Of a stretch of 64,000 bases of DNA, positions 37,074-46,580 are shown piece after piece (position 1 is the first letter of the stretch; the number at the start of each line of letters is the position of its first letter). The DNA lies in assembly GCF_003330765.1 (NCBI RefSeq), contig NZ_CP024904.1, positions 248,001 to 312,000 of the forward strand, given 5' to 3'. The translations under genes were made by a program, and so were the position numbers. The stretch comes from Burkholderia pyrrocinia (GTDB lineage: Bacteria > Pseudomonadota > Gammaproteobacteria > Burkholderiales > Burkholderiaceae). Below the pieces are notes generated by a model. It did not search any database and was not told the origin of the DNA. It worked only from the letters and a program-made list of their open reading frames with translations.

Positions 37074-38170
37074 TGGCTGGACCCCTTGCAGGATTGAAGG
37101 TTGTGGAATTCGCAGGGATTGGCCCGGGCCCTTTCTGCGCCATGGTGTTGGGCGACCTGGGCGCAGACGTGGTGCGCATCGCACGGCCCGGTCAGTCGCC
37201 TGACGCGCGTGACGTGACTACCCGCAACAGACGCACCGTACAACTGGATCTGCGTACCCCTGGTGCGAGGGAACAGGTCATGTCATTGATCGGCGCGGCC
37301 GATTGCCTGATCGAGGGATTCCGGCCCGGCGTGATGGAGAGGTTGGGTTTGGGGCCACAAGACTGCCTTGAGGCCAACGCTCGGCTGGTCTATGGCCGGA
37401 TGACAGGGTGGGGGCAACATGGGCCTCTGTCACAGTCGGCAGGGCATGACATCAACTATATCGCCCTCTCCGGCGCACTCAACGCGATCGGTCGGCCCGA
37501 CGAGGCACCGCCGCCGCCGTTGAACTACGTGGGCGATTTCGGTGGGGGCGGCATGCTGTTGGCCGTTGGACTGCTGGCGGCATTGCTCGAGGCGAAGGGT
37601 TCCGGCCGCGGTCAGGTTGTCGATGCGGCGATGACGGATGGTACGGCGTTGTTGTCGGCTTTCCTTTACGGACTCCGGGCCATGGGGCAATGGGGTAACC
37701 CGCGCGGTGAAAACCTGCTCGACGGCGGCGCCCATTTCTACGATACGTATGCGTGCGCAGACGGGAAGTTCATCGCGATCGGTGCCATCGAGCCGCAGTT
37801 CTACGCAGAACTGCGTGCACTTTGCGGACTTGATGATCCATTATTCGATGAGCAATTGGACGCCGCACGGTGGCCGCTGTTAAAGCTACGCTTGGCAAAC
37901 GTGTTCCGCACGCGTACTCGACAAGCGTGGTGCAACCTTCTTGAGGGCACCGATGCCTGCTTTGCGCCCGTGCTGGATTGGGATGAGGCACTCGTGCATC
38001 CTCACAACGTTGCGCGGGAGACCTATCTGACTGTAGATGGGGTGGCTCAGCCGGCACCGGCACCGCGATTCTCAAGGACCGTCAATGGGACACCGCAGCC
38101 GACACGGTCCGCGTCGATACAAGAAGCATTGGCGACTTGGAGCGTCAACGCGTTTCCCGGTGCAGCGTGA
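37070..38170 (+). CDS. Alpha-methylacyl-CoA racemase (CaiB/BaiF family)
   Basis: This is a 366-residue type III CoA-transferase-fold protein. The racemase catalytic residues are recognisable: His in [14 protein letters not shown] near residue 126, Asp in [16 protein letters not shown] near residue 155 and Glu in [12 protein letters not shown] near residue 240. It epimerises 2-methyl-branched acyl-CoAs so that only the S form enters acyl-CoA dehydrogenation. The start at 37070 overlaps the kinase stop (ATGATG). It is the last gene of the second rightward operon. Confidence 0.92.
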   Translation: MMAGPLAGLKVVEFAGIGPGPFCAMVLGDLGADVVRIARPGQSPDARDVTTRNRRTVQLDLRTPGAREQVMSLIGAADCLIEGFRPGVMERLGLGPQDCLEANARLVYGRMTGWGQHGPLSQSAGHDINYIALSGALNAIGRPDEAPPPPLNYVGDFGGGGMLLAVGLLAALLEAKGSGRGQVVDAAMTDGTALLSAFLYGLRAMGQWGNPRGENLLDGGAHFYDTYACADGKFIAIGAIEPQFYAELRALCGLDDPLFDEQLDAARWPLLKLRLANVFRTRTRQAWCNLLEGTDACFAPVLDWDEALVHPHNVARETYLTVDGVAQPAPAPRFSRTVNGTPQPTRSASIQEALATWSVNAFPGAA

Positions 38171-38211
38171 TCTGTGCCGTGCCCGTTTCAACGCATCGCG
38201 TCAAGCGTCTT

Positions 38212-39795
38212 TCACCTGGCTGGCACCATGTCCTGTTTCGCTGGCCGATACGTATTGCGGCTCGGCCCATGATCATCGGGTGAGCCGGCCTTGCCACCGT
38301 CCTCCGTGACGTCGGCGCGGTTCCACCATCCCCCACCCAGAGCCTGAAAGAGCGCGACGACATCCGAATACCGCGTGGCCCTGGCCCGGACCTCGCTGAT
38401 GCGGGCCTGCTGGTAGGTCCGTTCAGCGTCGAGGAGGGCGAAATGGCTGATTGCGCCGCAGCGGAACTGGCGCTGTGATGCGGCGAGGCTATCCGCAGCG
38501 GCGCGTTCGGCCGCGACTTCGGCATTGACCGCGTTCGCGTCCGATTGCAGCGATCGCAATGCGTCCGCCACGTTCTGGAACGCGGTGATGACCGTGTTGC
38601 GATATTGCGCAGCCGTTTCATCGAAAGCGGCAATCGCTGCCCGGCGTCGGTGCAGTAGCGTGCCGCCTTCGAAGAGCGGTTGCATCAACCCTGCGCCGAG
38701 GTTCCAGATCGCGGTTCCCGGTCCAAACAAGGCATTGGCGCTCGCGCTGCCGTACGCGGCGCTGAGCGTCAGTTGCGGCAGCATATTGGCGGTGGCAACC
38801 CCGACCTCGGCGCTCGCTGCATGTAACAGCGCTTCCGATGCGCGAATATCGGGACGCTGCTCGACGAGCTGCGAGGGCAGACTGACGGGCAAGGTATCGG
38901 GCAACTGCAACGACTCGAGATCGAACGTCTCCGTGGGTTCCTCGCTGGGAAAGCGACCGAGATAGGCGGTGAGCTGGTCGCGGGTCTGGGCAAGCTGCTT
39001 TTGCAGCGGCGGCAATTGGGCGCGCGCCTGAGCAAGCGCGGCGGCCTGAGCCAGCACGGCGGTGTTGGCCGTCGCGCCGATCGCGAATTCGCGTTTCAGC
39101 CCTGCGAGTTCCTGTGTTTCGATGTCGATGATCTCCTGCGTCGCGGCAATCTGTGCGCGCAAGGAGGCGTCCTGCATCGCCGTCATCACGACGTTCGAGG
39201 TCAGCGTCAGATAGCTTGCCTCGAGTTCGAATCGCTGGAATTCGGCCTGTGCGGTCAGTGATTCGATCCGTCTGCGTGTCCCGCCCCAAATGTCGAGAAG
39301 ATAGGTGACATTCACGGACGCGGTCTTGAGCGTGAAGACCGGGATCCTGTTGCCCGTGCCGAGCGACGCGGCCGAAATCCGTTCGCGCGTGATCGACGTG
39401 CCGGCGCTCACCGTCGGAAAGAGCGATCCTTCGCCGGCATAGCGTTCTTCGTTCGCCACGCGCAGCGCAGCCTGCGCGGCTTGCAGGCTCGGATTGGCCG
39501 CCAGCACACGTTCGATGATCGCGTTGAGCGCAGGTGAACGGAACAGCGTCCACCACTCGCCCGAAATGTCGCGCCCCTGCACGAAGCGCTGCGCTTCGCC
39601 GCCATGGACATCGGACGCGACGGTCTGCTCCGGCAGCGGCTCACGCGAATAGCCATTGACTTGAGGCGGCGCCGGCCTCACGAAGTCGGGCCCGACGGCG
39701 CACCCGGCAAGCATCGCTGCCGAGAGCGCGACGCACACCATGCCGCTTCCGAATCCAGCACCGGCCCACGGAGGATGATCGTGACGTGATGTCAT
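38212..39795 (-). CDS. RND efflux outer-membrane lipoprotein (NodT/OprM family)
   Basis: This is a 527-residue outer-membrane channel. The signal peptide ends at the lipobox LAGC (residue ~32) and is followed by AVGPDFVRPAPP, typical of NodT. Two OEP repeats follow, with the conserved VNVTYLLDIWGGTRRRIES and, in the second half, LVEQRPDIRASEALLHAA. It carries ~30 extra C-terminal residues compared with most homologues. Its start overlaps the adaptor stop by four bases. Confidence 0.94.
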   Translation of the reverse strand: MTSRHDHPPWAGAGFGSGMVCVALSAAMLAGCAVGPDFVRPAPPQVNGYSREPLPEQTVASDVHGGEAQRFVQGRDISGEWWTLFRSPALNAIIERVLAANPSLQAAQAALRVANEERYAGEGSLFPTVSAGTSITRERISAASLGTGNRIPVFTLKTASVNVTYLLDIWGGTRRRIESLTAQAEFQRFELEASYLTLTSNVVMTAMQDASLRAQIAATQEIIDIETQELAGLKREFAIGATANTAVLAQAAALAQARAQLPPLQKQLAQTRDQLTAYLGRFPSEEPTETFDLESLQLPDTLPVSLPSQLVEQRPDIRASEALLHAASAEVGVATANMLPQLTLSAAYGSASANALFGPGTAIWNLGAGLMQPLFEGGTLLHRRRAAIAAFDETAAQYRNTVITAFQNVADALRSLQSDANAVNAEVAAERAAADSLAASQRQFRCGAISHFALLDAERTYQQARISEVRARATRYSDVVALFQALGGGWWNRADVTEDGGKAGSPDDHGPSRNTYRPAKQDMVPAR

Positions 39796-40964
39796 GGATT
39801 GCGACTCCGTGTGGGCGCTGCCGCTTGCGGCGTCGCGAGCGGAGTCGGCCGCACCACCGCGCCCGGGCCGAGCTTGAGGAGATTGCCGACGACGACCGAT
39901 TCCCCGTTGACGACGCCTTTGAGCACCGCGACGAACGGCGCGTAGTCGGCGCCCAGTGTGACGTAGCGCTGCTCGAGATGGTTGCCGGGGCCGACAATGT
40001 AGACGTACTGACCAAGCTGGTTCGAGCCGACGGCCACCTGCGGCACCAGCAGGGTGTCGGGCTGGTCGGCGACATGCAGTCGCACGTGAATGAATTGCCC
40101 CGGCAGCAGCGTATGGTCGGGGTTCTCGATCGTCGCGCGCGCGGTGATGGTGCCGGTGCCGCGCACGATGCTGTTGTCGAGAAAGGTGAGCCTGCCGTGG
40201 TATTGCAGCGTGCGGGTCTGACCGACGATGACGTCGGCCGGAATCGCACCCTTCGACTGGCGCATTTGGATTTCCGGCAGATCGGTGTCCGGGGGATTGA
40301 AGGTCGCATAGATCGGGTCGAGCTGCACGAGGGTGTTCAGTTGCGTCCCCGCGGTGCTGATGAGCGCGCCTTCATGGACCTGGCTCAGGCCGAGACGGCC
40401 GGCAAAGGGGGCGCGGATCCCGGTGAAGTGCAGGTTGAGCTGCGCCGTTTCGATGAGCGCGCGGTCGGCCGCGACGGCCGCCTTGCCCTGATGCTCGCTG
40501 CTCGCCGATTGCTGAAGCGTATCGGTCGACACATCGCCTGTCTCGCTCAGTACCGCATTGCGGCGATGGCTGGCGGCGGCATATTCGAGCGCAGCCGCAT
40601 CCTTTTCCGCCTGCGCCTTCGCCGCGTCGAGCGTCGCTTGATAGGTGCGCGGGTCGATCTGGTACAGGAGTTCGTTGCTGGTCACGTCGGAGCCGTCCGG
40701 CACCGCTTGCTTCAGCAGATAGCCGGTCACTTGCGCCTGAAGCGTGACGGTGCGAATGGCATCGGTGGTGCCGACATACTCGAGAAAGACCGGTACCGTC
40801 CGCGTGACGACCGGGGTGACGGGCACCTCGAGTATGGCGACCGGCCTGGATGGAGGCGGGTCGCCGGCAGCGCCGTGTGTGCCGCGCGGAATGAACAGCG
40901 GGACGCACAGAGCGACAACCGCCGCAAGGGCTGCGGCAACCAGACTGAACCTGCTGAGTTTCAT
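39792..40964 (-). CDS. RND efflux periplasmic adaptor (membrane-fusion) subunit
   Basis: This is a 390-residue adaptor. An N-terminal membrane anchor/signal (VAAALAAVVALCVPLFI) precedes the lipoyl halves (QAQVTGYLLKQAVPDGSDV and FTGIRAPFAGRLGLSQVHEG) flanking a helical hairpin. Beta-barrel and membrane-proximal domains follow. There is no lipobox, so it is membrane-anchored by the N-terminal helix. It lies 18 bases after the permease stop and is coupled to the outer-membrane gene. Confidence 0.94.
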   Translation of the reverse strand: MKLSRFSLVAAALAAVVALCVPLFIPRGTHGAAGDPPPSRPVAILEVPVTPVVTRTVPVFLEYVGTTDAIRTVTLQAQVTGYLLKQAVPDGSDVTSNELLYQIDPRTYQATLDAAKAQAEKDAAALEYAAASHRRNAVLSETGDVSTDTLQQSASSEHQGKAAVAADRALIETAQLNLHFTGIRAPFAGRLGLSQVHEGALISTAGTQLNTLVQLDPIYATFNPPDTDLPEIQMRQSKGAIPADVIVGQTRTLQYHGRLTFLDNSIVRGTGTITARATIENPDHTLLPGQFIHVRLHVADQPDTLLVPQVAVGSNQLGQYVYIVGPGNHLEQRYVTLGADYAPFVAVLKGVVNGESVVVGNLLKLGPGAVVRPTPLATPQAAAPTRSRNP

Positions 40965-40982
40965 CGTGGCCTCGCTGTCGCA

Positions 40983-43900
40983 TCATTCCCCGGGCGGTGG
41001 CTGGCCGTGATGCTCGCGCGCGTGTCCGAGTCGCTCGAGCAACGCTTCCCGCAGCCGTTCGATGACTGCGTAGAAGATCGGCACGAATGCGAGGGACAGG
41101 AGTGTGGCCGCGAGCATGCCGCCTACCACGGTGGTGCCGATCGATCGTCGGCTCGCGGCGCCGGCGCCGGTCGCGATCATCAATGGGACAGCGCCGAAGA
41201 TGAAAGCGAAGGCCGTCATCAGGATCGGGCGCAGACGCAGGCGTGCCGCCTCGGTCACCGCCTCGACGATATCGAGGCCTGCCGCGCGGCGCCGCTTGGC
41301 GAATTCGACGATGAGGATGGCGTTCTTTGCCGCGAGTCCGATCAGCAGAACGAACCCGATCTGCGCATAGATGTCGACCTGCATGCGGCGCAGCCAGAGC
41401 AGCCCCAACGCGCCGAACAATGCGAGCGGCACCGTGAGGATGATGGTGAAAGGCAACGACCAGCTCTCATACTGCGCCGACAGGAAAAGGAACACGAAGA
41501 CGAGCGCGAGCGCGAACACGATACCGGCGACCGATCCGGCCTTCAGCTCCTGATAGGTGATGCCGGTCCAGTCAATGCCGAAATCCGCGGGCAGCACGCG
41601 GGCGGCGCGCTCCATCGCGGCGATCGCCTGACCCGAGCTGTAGCCGGGCGCTGCGCTGCCGGTGATCTCTGCCGCGCCGTACACGTTGTAACGAGGGACC
41701 GTCTCGGGGCCAACCATCGACTGGAGCTCCCCAAGCGTGCCGAGCGGCACCATGCCTTGCGCGGAATTGCGCACATAGAGGCGCGACAGGTCGCTTCTGT
41801 TTCCTCGTGCGACGCTGTCCGCCTGAAGTATGACCTCGAAATTGCGGCCGAACAGTGTCACATTGTTGACGAAGAGCGAGCCGAGATAGATCTGCATCGT
41901 CTGGAACACGTCGTTCATGTTCAATCCAAGCAGCTTGGCTTTGTCGCGGTCGAGATGGAAATTGAATTGCGGTGTCGACGTGTTGAAGCTGGTCAGGAGC
42001 GTGCGCGCGTCAAGTTCCGGCTGTTTGCGCGCCTCGGCGAGAAAGGCCTTGGCCGCCTCGTCAAGCGCAATGCTGCCGCGGCCTGTCTGATCCTCGATCT
42101 CGAAATCGAAGCCGCCGAAGGTGCCCAGTCCGGAAATGGCCGGTGGGTTCAACGCGAGCGATACGGCCTCGGAAATTCGGGCAAGTTTGGGCTGCACGGT
42201 CGCAATGAGGTTTGCGACACTCTGCTTCTCCCCGCGCTCGTCCCACGGCTTCAGGATCACGAACTGGGCGGCGCTGTTCGACGCGGTGGCCCGCGTGACG
42301 AAATTGAGGCCGCTGATGGACAGCACATTGGCCACGCCGGGCGTCGCCCGGAGAATCTGGCGCGTTTGCTCGACGACGGCTTCGGTGCGTTGCAGCGACG
42401 CACCGTTCGGCAATTGCGTAATCACATAGAAATAGCCCGGGTCCTCGATCGGCAGAAACGCATGCGGAATCGTCGAATAAAGCAGATAGGTGACGCCGAG
42501 GCCACCCGCGAACAGCGCAAGTGCGACCCAGCGCGCGCCGATCAGTTGGCGCACCGAACCGGCGTATCTTTGTCGCGCCCAGTTGAAGCCCCGGTTGAAT
42601 GCGCGGAACAGCACGAACCGACGCCGCTCGTCATGCCGCAGCAGCACGGCGCAGAGGGCGGGGCTGAGTGTCAGCGAATTGAACGCCGAGAGCATCACGG
42701 AGATCGCGATGGTCAGCGCGAACTGATTGTAGAGCCGGCCCGTGATGCCCGGCAGGAAGGCAATCGGCACGAACACCGCACCGAGCACCGCCGAGGTGGC
42801 GACAATCGGCCCTGTCACTTCCCGCATGGCCTGCTTCGCCGCCGCCATGGGCGCAAGCCCACTCTGGAGCTGGCGCTCCACGTTCTCGACCACGACAATG
42901 GCATCGTCGACCACGAGGCCGATCGCGAGAACCATGCCGAGCATGCTGACCGTGTTCAGCGAAAAATGGAGGATCAGCATGATCGCCAGGGTGCCGATGA
43001 GTGCCACTGGAATGGCGATCATCGGTATCACGGTGGTCCGCCAGCTCTGCAGGAACAGATACACCACGCCGAGCACGAGCAGGAGTGCGAAGCCAAGCGT
43101 TTTCATCACTTCGATCATCGACGCGGAGACGAACATGGTCGTGTCGTAGGTGATTCCCCACGCCATGCCTTTGGGGAACCGCCGCGCAAGCGTTTGCATC
43201 GTCGTCTTGACGCGCTTGTCGAGATCCAGCGCATTGGCAGTCGGCAACTGGAAAACGGCGAGCAGCACCGCCGGGTTTTCGTTCACGGATGCACTCGACG
43301 TGTATTGCTGCGCGCCCAGATCGGTGCGCGCCACATCGCGCAGATGCACGGTGGCGTCGTTTGTGGTGCCCGAGCGCAGCACGATGTCGCCGAATTGCCG
43401 CTGGTCCGCAAGCTGGCCCTGCGTGTTGATCTGATACTGGAACGTCGTGCCGGGCGGCGACGGCGCTTCACCGAACTTGCCGGCGGCGACCTGGACGTTC
43501 TGCTCGAGGATCGCATTCCGGACATCGGTCGCTGTCATGCCGAGCGCGGCGAGCTTGTCCGGATCGAGCCAGATGCGCATCGAATAGCGGCGCTCGCCGA
43601 AGATCGTGACGTCACTCACGCCGGGCAGGCGCTTGAGCGAATCGACGACCTGAAGATAGGCGAAGTTGCTGAGCGTGACCGGATCGATCGAGCGATCCGG
43701 CGAATAGAGGTTCACGGCCAGAACGAAGTTCGGGTTCTGTTTCTGGATGGTGATGCCGGTCTGGGTGACGATGCCGGGCAACTGCGCTGTCGCCTGCGAT
43801 ACCCGGTTCTGAACGTCGACAGCGCCGATATTGATGTCATAGCCGACATCGAACGTGACCGTGATCGTCGAACTGCCGTCGTTGGCGCTTACCGACGAGA

Positions 43901-44132
43901 TGTAGCTCATGCCCTCGACACCGTTGATCTGGGCTTCGAGCGGCGTGGTCACGGTATCCGCGACGACCTGTGCGCTTGCGCCCGTATAGGTCGACTTGAC
44001 GAGAACCTGAGGCGGCGTGATTTGCGGAAACCGCTCGACCGGAAGGTTGAACCAGGCAATAAGTCCCGCAAGCACCATGATGATGGCGATCGACGATGCG
44101 AAGACCGGACGCTCAATGAAGAAGTCGACCAT
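40983..44132 (-). CDS. RND multidrug efflux permease (HAE1 family)
   Basis: This is a 1049-residue proton-driven inner-membrane pump. It starts FFIERPVFASSIAIIMVLAG (HAE1 hallmark). The proton-relay motif GLVVDDAIVVVENVER is near residue 405, and two large periplasmic loops contain the porter domains. The frame is open ~31 codons further upstream, but the ATG at 44132 gives the standard N-terminus and follows a purine-rich aagggggg. It is the first gene of its operon, ahead of the adaptor, an unusual order. Substrates probably include hydrophobic or aromatic compounds. Confidence 0.96.
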   Translation of the reverse strand: MVDFFIERPVFASSIAIIMVLAGLIAWFNLPVERFPQITPPQVLVKSTYTGASAQVVADTVTTPLEAQINGVEGMSYISSVSANDGSSTITVTFDVGYDINIGAVDVQNRVSQATAQLPGIVTQTGITIQKQNPNFVLAVNLYSPDRSIDPVTLSNFAYLQVVDSLKRLPGVSDVTIFGERRYSMRIWLDPDKLAALGMTATDVRNAILEQNVQVAAGKFGEAPSPPGTTFQYQINTQGQLADQRQFGDIVLRSGTTNDATVHLRDVARTDLGAQQYTSSASVNENPAVLLAVFQLPTANALDLDKRVKTTMQTLARRFPKGMAWGITYDTTMFVSASMIEVMKTLGFALLLVLGVVYLFLQSWRTTVIPMIAIPVALIGTLAIMLILHFSLNTVSMLGMVLAIGLVVDDAIVVVENVERQLQSGLAPMAAAKQAMREVTGPIVATSAVLGAVFVPIAFLPGITGRLYNQFALTIAISVMLSAFNSLTLSPALCAVLLRHDERRRFVLFRAFNRGFNWARQRYAGSVRQLIGARWVALALFAGGLGVTYLLYSTIPHAFLPIEDPGYFYVITQLPNGASLQRTEAVVEQTRQILRATPGVANVLSISGLNFVTRATASNSAAQFVILKPWDERGEKQSVANLIATVQPKLARISEAVSLALNPPAISGLGTFGGFDFEIEDQTGRGSIALDEAAKAFLAEARKQPELDARTLLTSFNTSTPQFNFHLDRDKAKLLGLNMNDVFQTMQIYLGSLFVNNVTLFGRNFEVILQADSVARGNRSDLSRLYVRNSAQGMVPLGTLGELQSMVGPETVPRYNVYGAAEITGSAAPGYSSGQAIAAMERAARVLPADFGIDWTGITYQELKAGSVAGIVFALALVFVFLFLSAQYESWSLPFTIILTVPLALFGALGLLWLRRMQVDIYAQIGFVLLIGLAAKNAILIVEFAKRRRAAGLDIVEAVTEAARLRLRPILMTAFAFIFGAVPLMIATGAGAASRRSIGTTVVGGMLAATLLSLAFVPIFYAVIERLREALLERLGHAREHHGQPPPGE

Positions 44133-44162
44133 TGACCGCGCCCCCTTGAGAGGGGTAGGTTT

Positions 44163-44175
44163 TTGCGAAACGCAA
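44163..44175. promoter_or_regulatory. Candidate TetR operator half A (ttgcg-N3-cgcaa)
   Basis: A 13-bp inverted repeat, ttgcg-aaa-cgcaa, lies between the divergent permease and TetR starts. Its arms match the inner part of the perfect palindrome at 44213-44226. Two copies of one motif in a 92-base divergent promoter is typical of a local repressor. Confidence 0.55.
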
Positions 44176-44212
44176 CGGTATAGTTTCCACCGCAGCCCCG
44201 GAATGTCAATAG

Positions 44213-44226
44213 ATTGCGATCGCAAT
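44213..44226. promoter_or_regulatory. Candidate TetR operator half B (14-bp perfect palindrome)
   Basis: attgcgatcgcaat is a perfect palindrome that overlaps the first bases of the tetR-like gene's start codon (44225). Binding here would block its own translation start region and transcription, consistent with autorepression. Confidence 0.6.
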
Positions 44227-44875
44227 GCAAACAGCCTTGGTTCCTAAGACGAAATCTGGAGGCCGCCCGACGCGGCAGGAGTCGGAGGACCGCTTGCAGC
44301 GCCTGCTCGACGTTGCCAGGCGGCAATTCCTGACCGCGGGCTATCGCGAGACGAGCCTGGAAGGCATCGCGCGCGAGGCCGGCGTGGCAAAGAAAACCCT
44401 CTATGGCCGATTCGGCAGCAAGGCCGGTTTGTTCGCCACGATCGTCGACACGCTGCGACGCTCATGGGTCGCGGAACTGCAAGGCCTCGTGCTTGAATCG
44501 AATCGTCCCGAAACCGTGCTCGAGACTGTCGCGCTCCACCTGCTGGAGGTGGGCACGCGGCCCGACATGATCGAGTTGTACCGCTTGCTGTTGCTCGATG
44601 CGCACCGCGTTCCCGAACTGATCCGCGGTTATTACGATAAAGGGGGCGGTCTGAGCGGGATGGAACCGCTCTCCGACTACCTTCGCGAGGCGGTTGCGGA
44701 ACGCGTGCTGACAATCGAAGACGTTACCCTTGCTACCGAGCAGTTCGTCTATCTGGTGCTCGGCGGCATCCGGACCAGGATGCTGCTTGGGGCCGCCCGG
44801 CGCCCCAATGCGTCTGCGCGCGCCCGTATCGCGCGACAAGCCGTGCGTATTTTCTTGGCCGGGTGCGCCACGTAG
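44225..44875 (+). CDS. TetR/AcrR-family regulator of the RND operon
   Basis: This is a 216-residue regulator. The HTH (residues ~28-70) includes GYRETSLEGIAREAGVAKKTLYGRF. The C-terminal half is of the AefR/MexR-like helical type (PF14246-like LYRLLLLDAHRVPEL). It is divergent from the permease, with 92 bases between starts that contain two related inverted repeats. It most likely represses the efflux operon and itself until it binds a ligand. Confidence 0.93.
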   Translation: MQTALVPKTKSGGRPTRQESEDRLQRLLDVARRQFLTAGYRETSLEGIAREAGVAKKTLYGRFGSKAGLFATIVDTLRRSWVAELQGLVLESNRPETVLETVALHLLEVGTRPDMIELYRLLLLDAHRVPELIRGYYDKGGGLSGMEPLSDYLREAVAERVLTIEDVTLATEQFVYLVLGGIRTRMLLGAARRPNASARARIARQAVRIFLAGCAT

Positions 44876-45222
44876 TCGTTCCGGCAGGAAACATCGCGAC
44901 GCTGCGTGCTGAGGATGCCGGGAATTTTTGAGCCTGAAGGCGAGTCCAGGGAGCCGGGAAAGGCAGGATTGTCGAGACTGCCGGGACTGTCGTCCCGCGA
45001 GGCGGTGACAGGCCGACGGTACCTGCCAACATCGACAGGTTGTTCCGCTGTACTGCGTGCGACATTATTTGTGTGATCATTGCGAGCCTGCACCTCTTGC
45101 GTTCCGTGCAATCAAGGCGTCGCCGCTGCGCGTCCAATTCCAGCCCGCAGCGGCGTAAAAGGCCAGGAATCGGTTTCTTCGCAATGGTTACCTTCCGCAG
45201 CGCAACGACGAGGCGACGAACC
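44876..45222. other. Intergenic region, no gene seen
   Basis: This 347-base region lies between the TetR gene and the lipase. It contains a short perfect hairpin (cgggac-tgtc-gtcccg, 44982-44997) without a T-run. An upstream in-frame extension of the lipase is open from 45040 but is rich in Arg/Cys codons and looks untranslated. Nothing else was recognised. Confidence 0.5.
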
Positions 45223-46272
45223 ATGACATCCAGCAGACTCGAGCAAATGCAGGTCAATCTCACGTTGGCCTATGTCCTTAACAATGCAGCAACCGATAAG
45301 TTCGGGAACGAGATCCAGCATCCAACTGTCAGGCAGGTCAGGGAGATCATCGTGGATCGCCTGAACGGATCAAAAAAGACCCAGAACAATCGGTTCGAAA
45401 TTGTTTGGGGGCCTGCCATCGTGAATCCGAATGGTTTTGCTGCCAATGTCACAGCCGTCTTGCAATTGGCAGGCACCAACGAGTATTCAGTGGTGACAAG
45501 CGGCACCGATTTCCGATCCTGGCTTGATATTCTGGGCGATTTTTCGTATGGCTCACTTGAACCGTTCAGCGCGTATGTGCCGAACTGCCCGTCGGACGCA
45601 CGCATCTCGGCGGGTACAAACGGAGCGCTGTTTCTCGTATTGGGGCAGGCTGATTCAAGCGAGACAAAGCTCGCCGACTTCCTGAGGACTCTGCAACCGT
45701 CATCGGTAATCAACGTTATCGGGCACAGCCTCGGAGGAGCGCTGGCATCCGCGATCGTGTTGTACCTGAAGAATCAGAGCGGCTTGCAGACTCACACGTA
45801 CCACTGCCAGACGTTTGCCGGCCCGACAGCAGGCAACAAGGCGTTCGCCGACTATTTCAACGAGCAAATGCGAGGCAATGCGGTACGCATATTCAACTCG
45901 CTGGATATCGTGCCGATGGCATGGAATGCGGACGATATTCTGAATGTGAAAACCGTCTACAGTAACGCCGGCATTCTGAACCCCATTCCGACCCCGATTG
46001 ATATGAAGCTTAAGGTCGATGCGGTCAGCCTTGTTACAAGGCCTCTGAATTACAGCCAATGGGGAACGTCCGATCCTTCAGGGCCCGTGACGCCTGTAAT
46101 GCAGTACAAGCTTGACGGGAAGGTGAATAAGGATATCGGAAATAATGATACAGAGGATTCGAAATTCCAGGCGCAAGTTGGCTATCAGCATATCTTCGAA
46201 TACATTACCTGCCTGGATATGGCTTTTGCCGATATAGACATTCCCGGGCCTGGCGTCGGAGATGCGAAGTGA
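45223..46272 (+). CDS. Class 3 lipase (PF01764-type alpha/beta hydrolase)
   Basis: This is a 349-residue protein with no signal peptide or membrane segment. The nucleophile motif NVIGHSLGGALASAIVLYL is centred near residue 165, and the following FAGPTAGNKAF region is typical of fungal-type class 3 lipases. Its base composition is clearly AT-richer than every neighbour, which suggests acquisition from elsewhere. The start at ATG 45223 follows gagg. An ATG at 45184 is the alternative. The substrate is unknown, and possible roles include a secreted effector or an intracellular lipase. Confidence 0.82.
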   Translation: MTSSRLEQMQVNLTLAYVLNNAATDKFGNEIQHPTVRQVREIIVDRLNGSKKTQNNRFEIVWGPAIVNPNGFAANVTAVLQLAGTNEYSVVTSGTDFRSWLDILGDFSYGSLEPFSAYVPNCPSDARISAGTNGALFLVLGQADSSETKLADFLRTLQPSSVINVIGHSLGGALASAIVLYLKNQSGLQTHTYHCQTFAGPTAGNKAFADYFNEQMRGNAVRIFNSLDIVPMAWNADDILNVKTVYSNAGILNPIPTPIDMKLKVDAVSLVTRPLNYSQWGTSDPSGPVTPVMQYKLDGKVNKDIGNNDTEDSKFQAQVGYQHIFEYITCLDMAFADIDIPGPGVGDAK

Positions 46273-46580
46273 GTCTCCAATGAATCGGTGAGGCTGCGTG
46301 TGTCTTAAGCCGCGCAAGAACGCGTGGACAAAGCCCAAACCGAGGGTAAAACGCCAGCGGGAAGTAGTGCGAAGCAAAACACATAAGAAAAAGTTATACG
46401 CAGTGTGAAAGCCCGCTTCGGCGGGTTTTTTTATGCTCGGTTTCTGCTGGACGCGAACCGGACGCATGTAGGCAACCGGGGGAAGCGGGGACCAATGAGG
46501 CAGGTGATCTGGATAGCGTAAGCGGCCTGAGCTGCGGGGCTCAGCGTAGATGACCAGCCGGCGGGGCGCTCGCCTACGAA
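46273..46580. terminator. Intergenic region with a strong intrinsic terminator at 46411-46432
   Basis: This 308-base region has no gene. The hairpin cccgc-ttcg-gcggg (46412-46425), preceded by aaag and followed by seven T, is a classical Rho-independent terminator and should end the lipase transcript. The ultrastable ttcg tetraloop is notable. The remaining ~150 bases to the nuclease chimera show nothing recognisable. Confidence 0.88.

Noticed and set aside
39786..44135. A 1449-codon open frame on the + strand opposite the RND genes
   Set aside because: It is rich in Arg, His, Gln and Glu with no domain, and lies exactly antisense to three well-supported genes. It is a GC-driven shadow frame.
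46411..46432. End of a tRNA or small RNA gene before the ttcg hairpin
   Set aside because: No tRNA cloverleaf or CCA end could be built upstream. A plain intrinsic terminator of the lipase gene is simpler.
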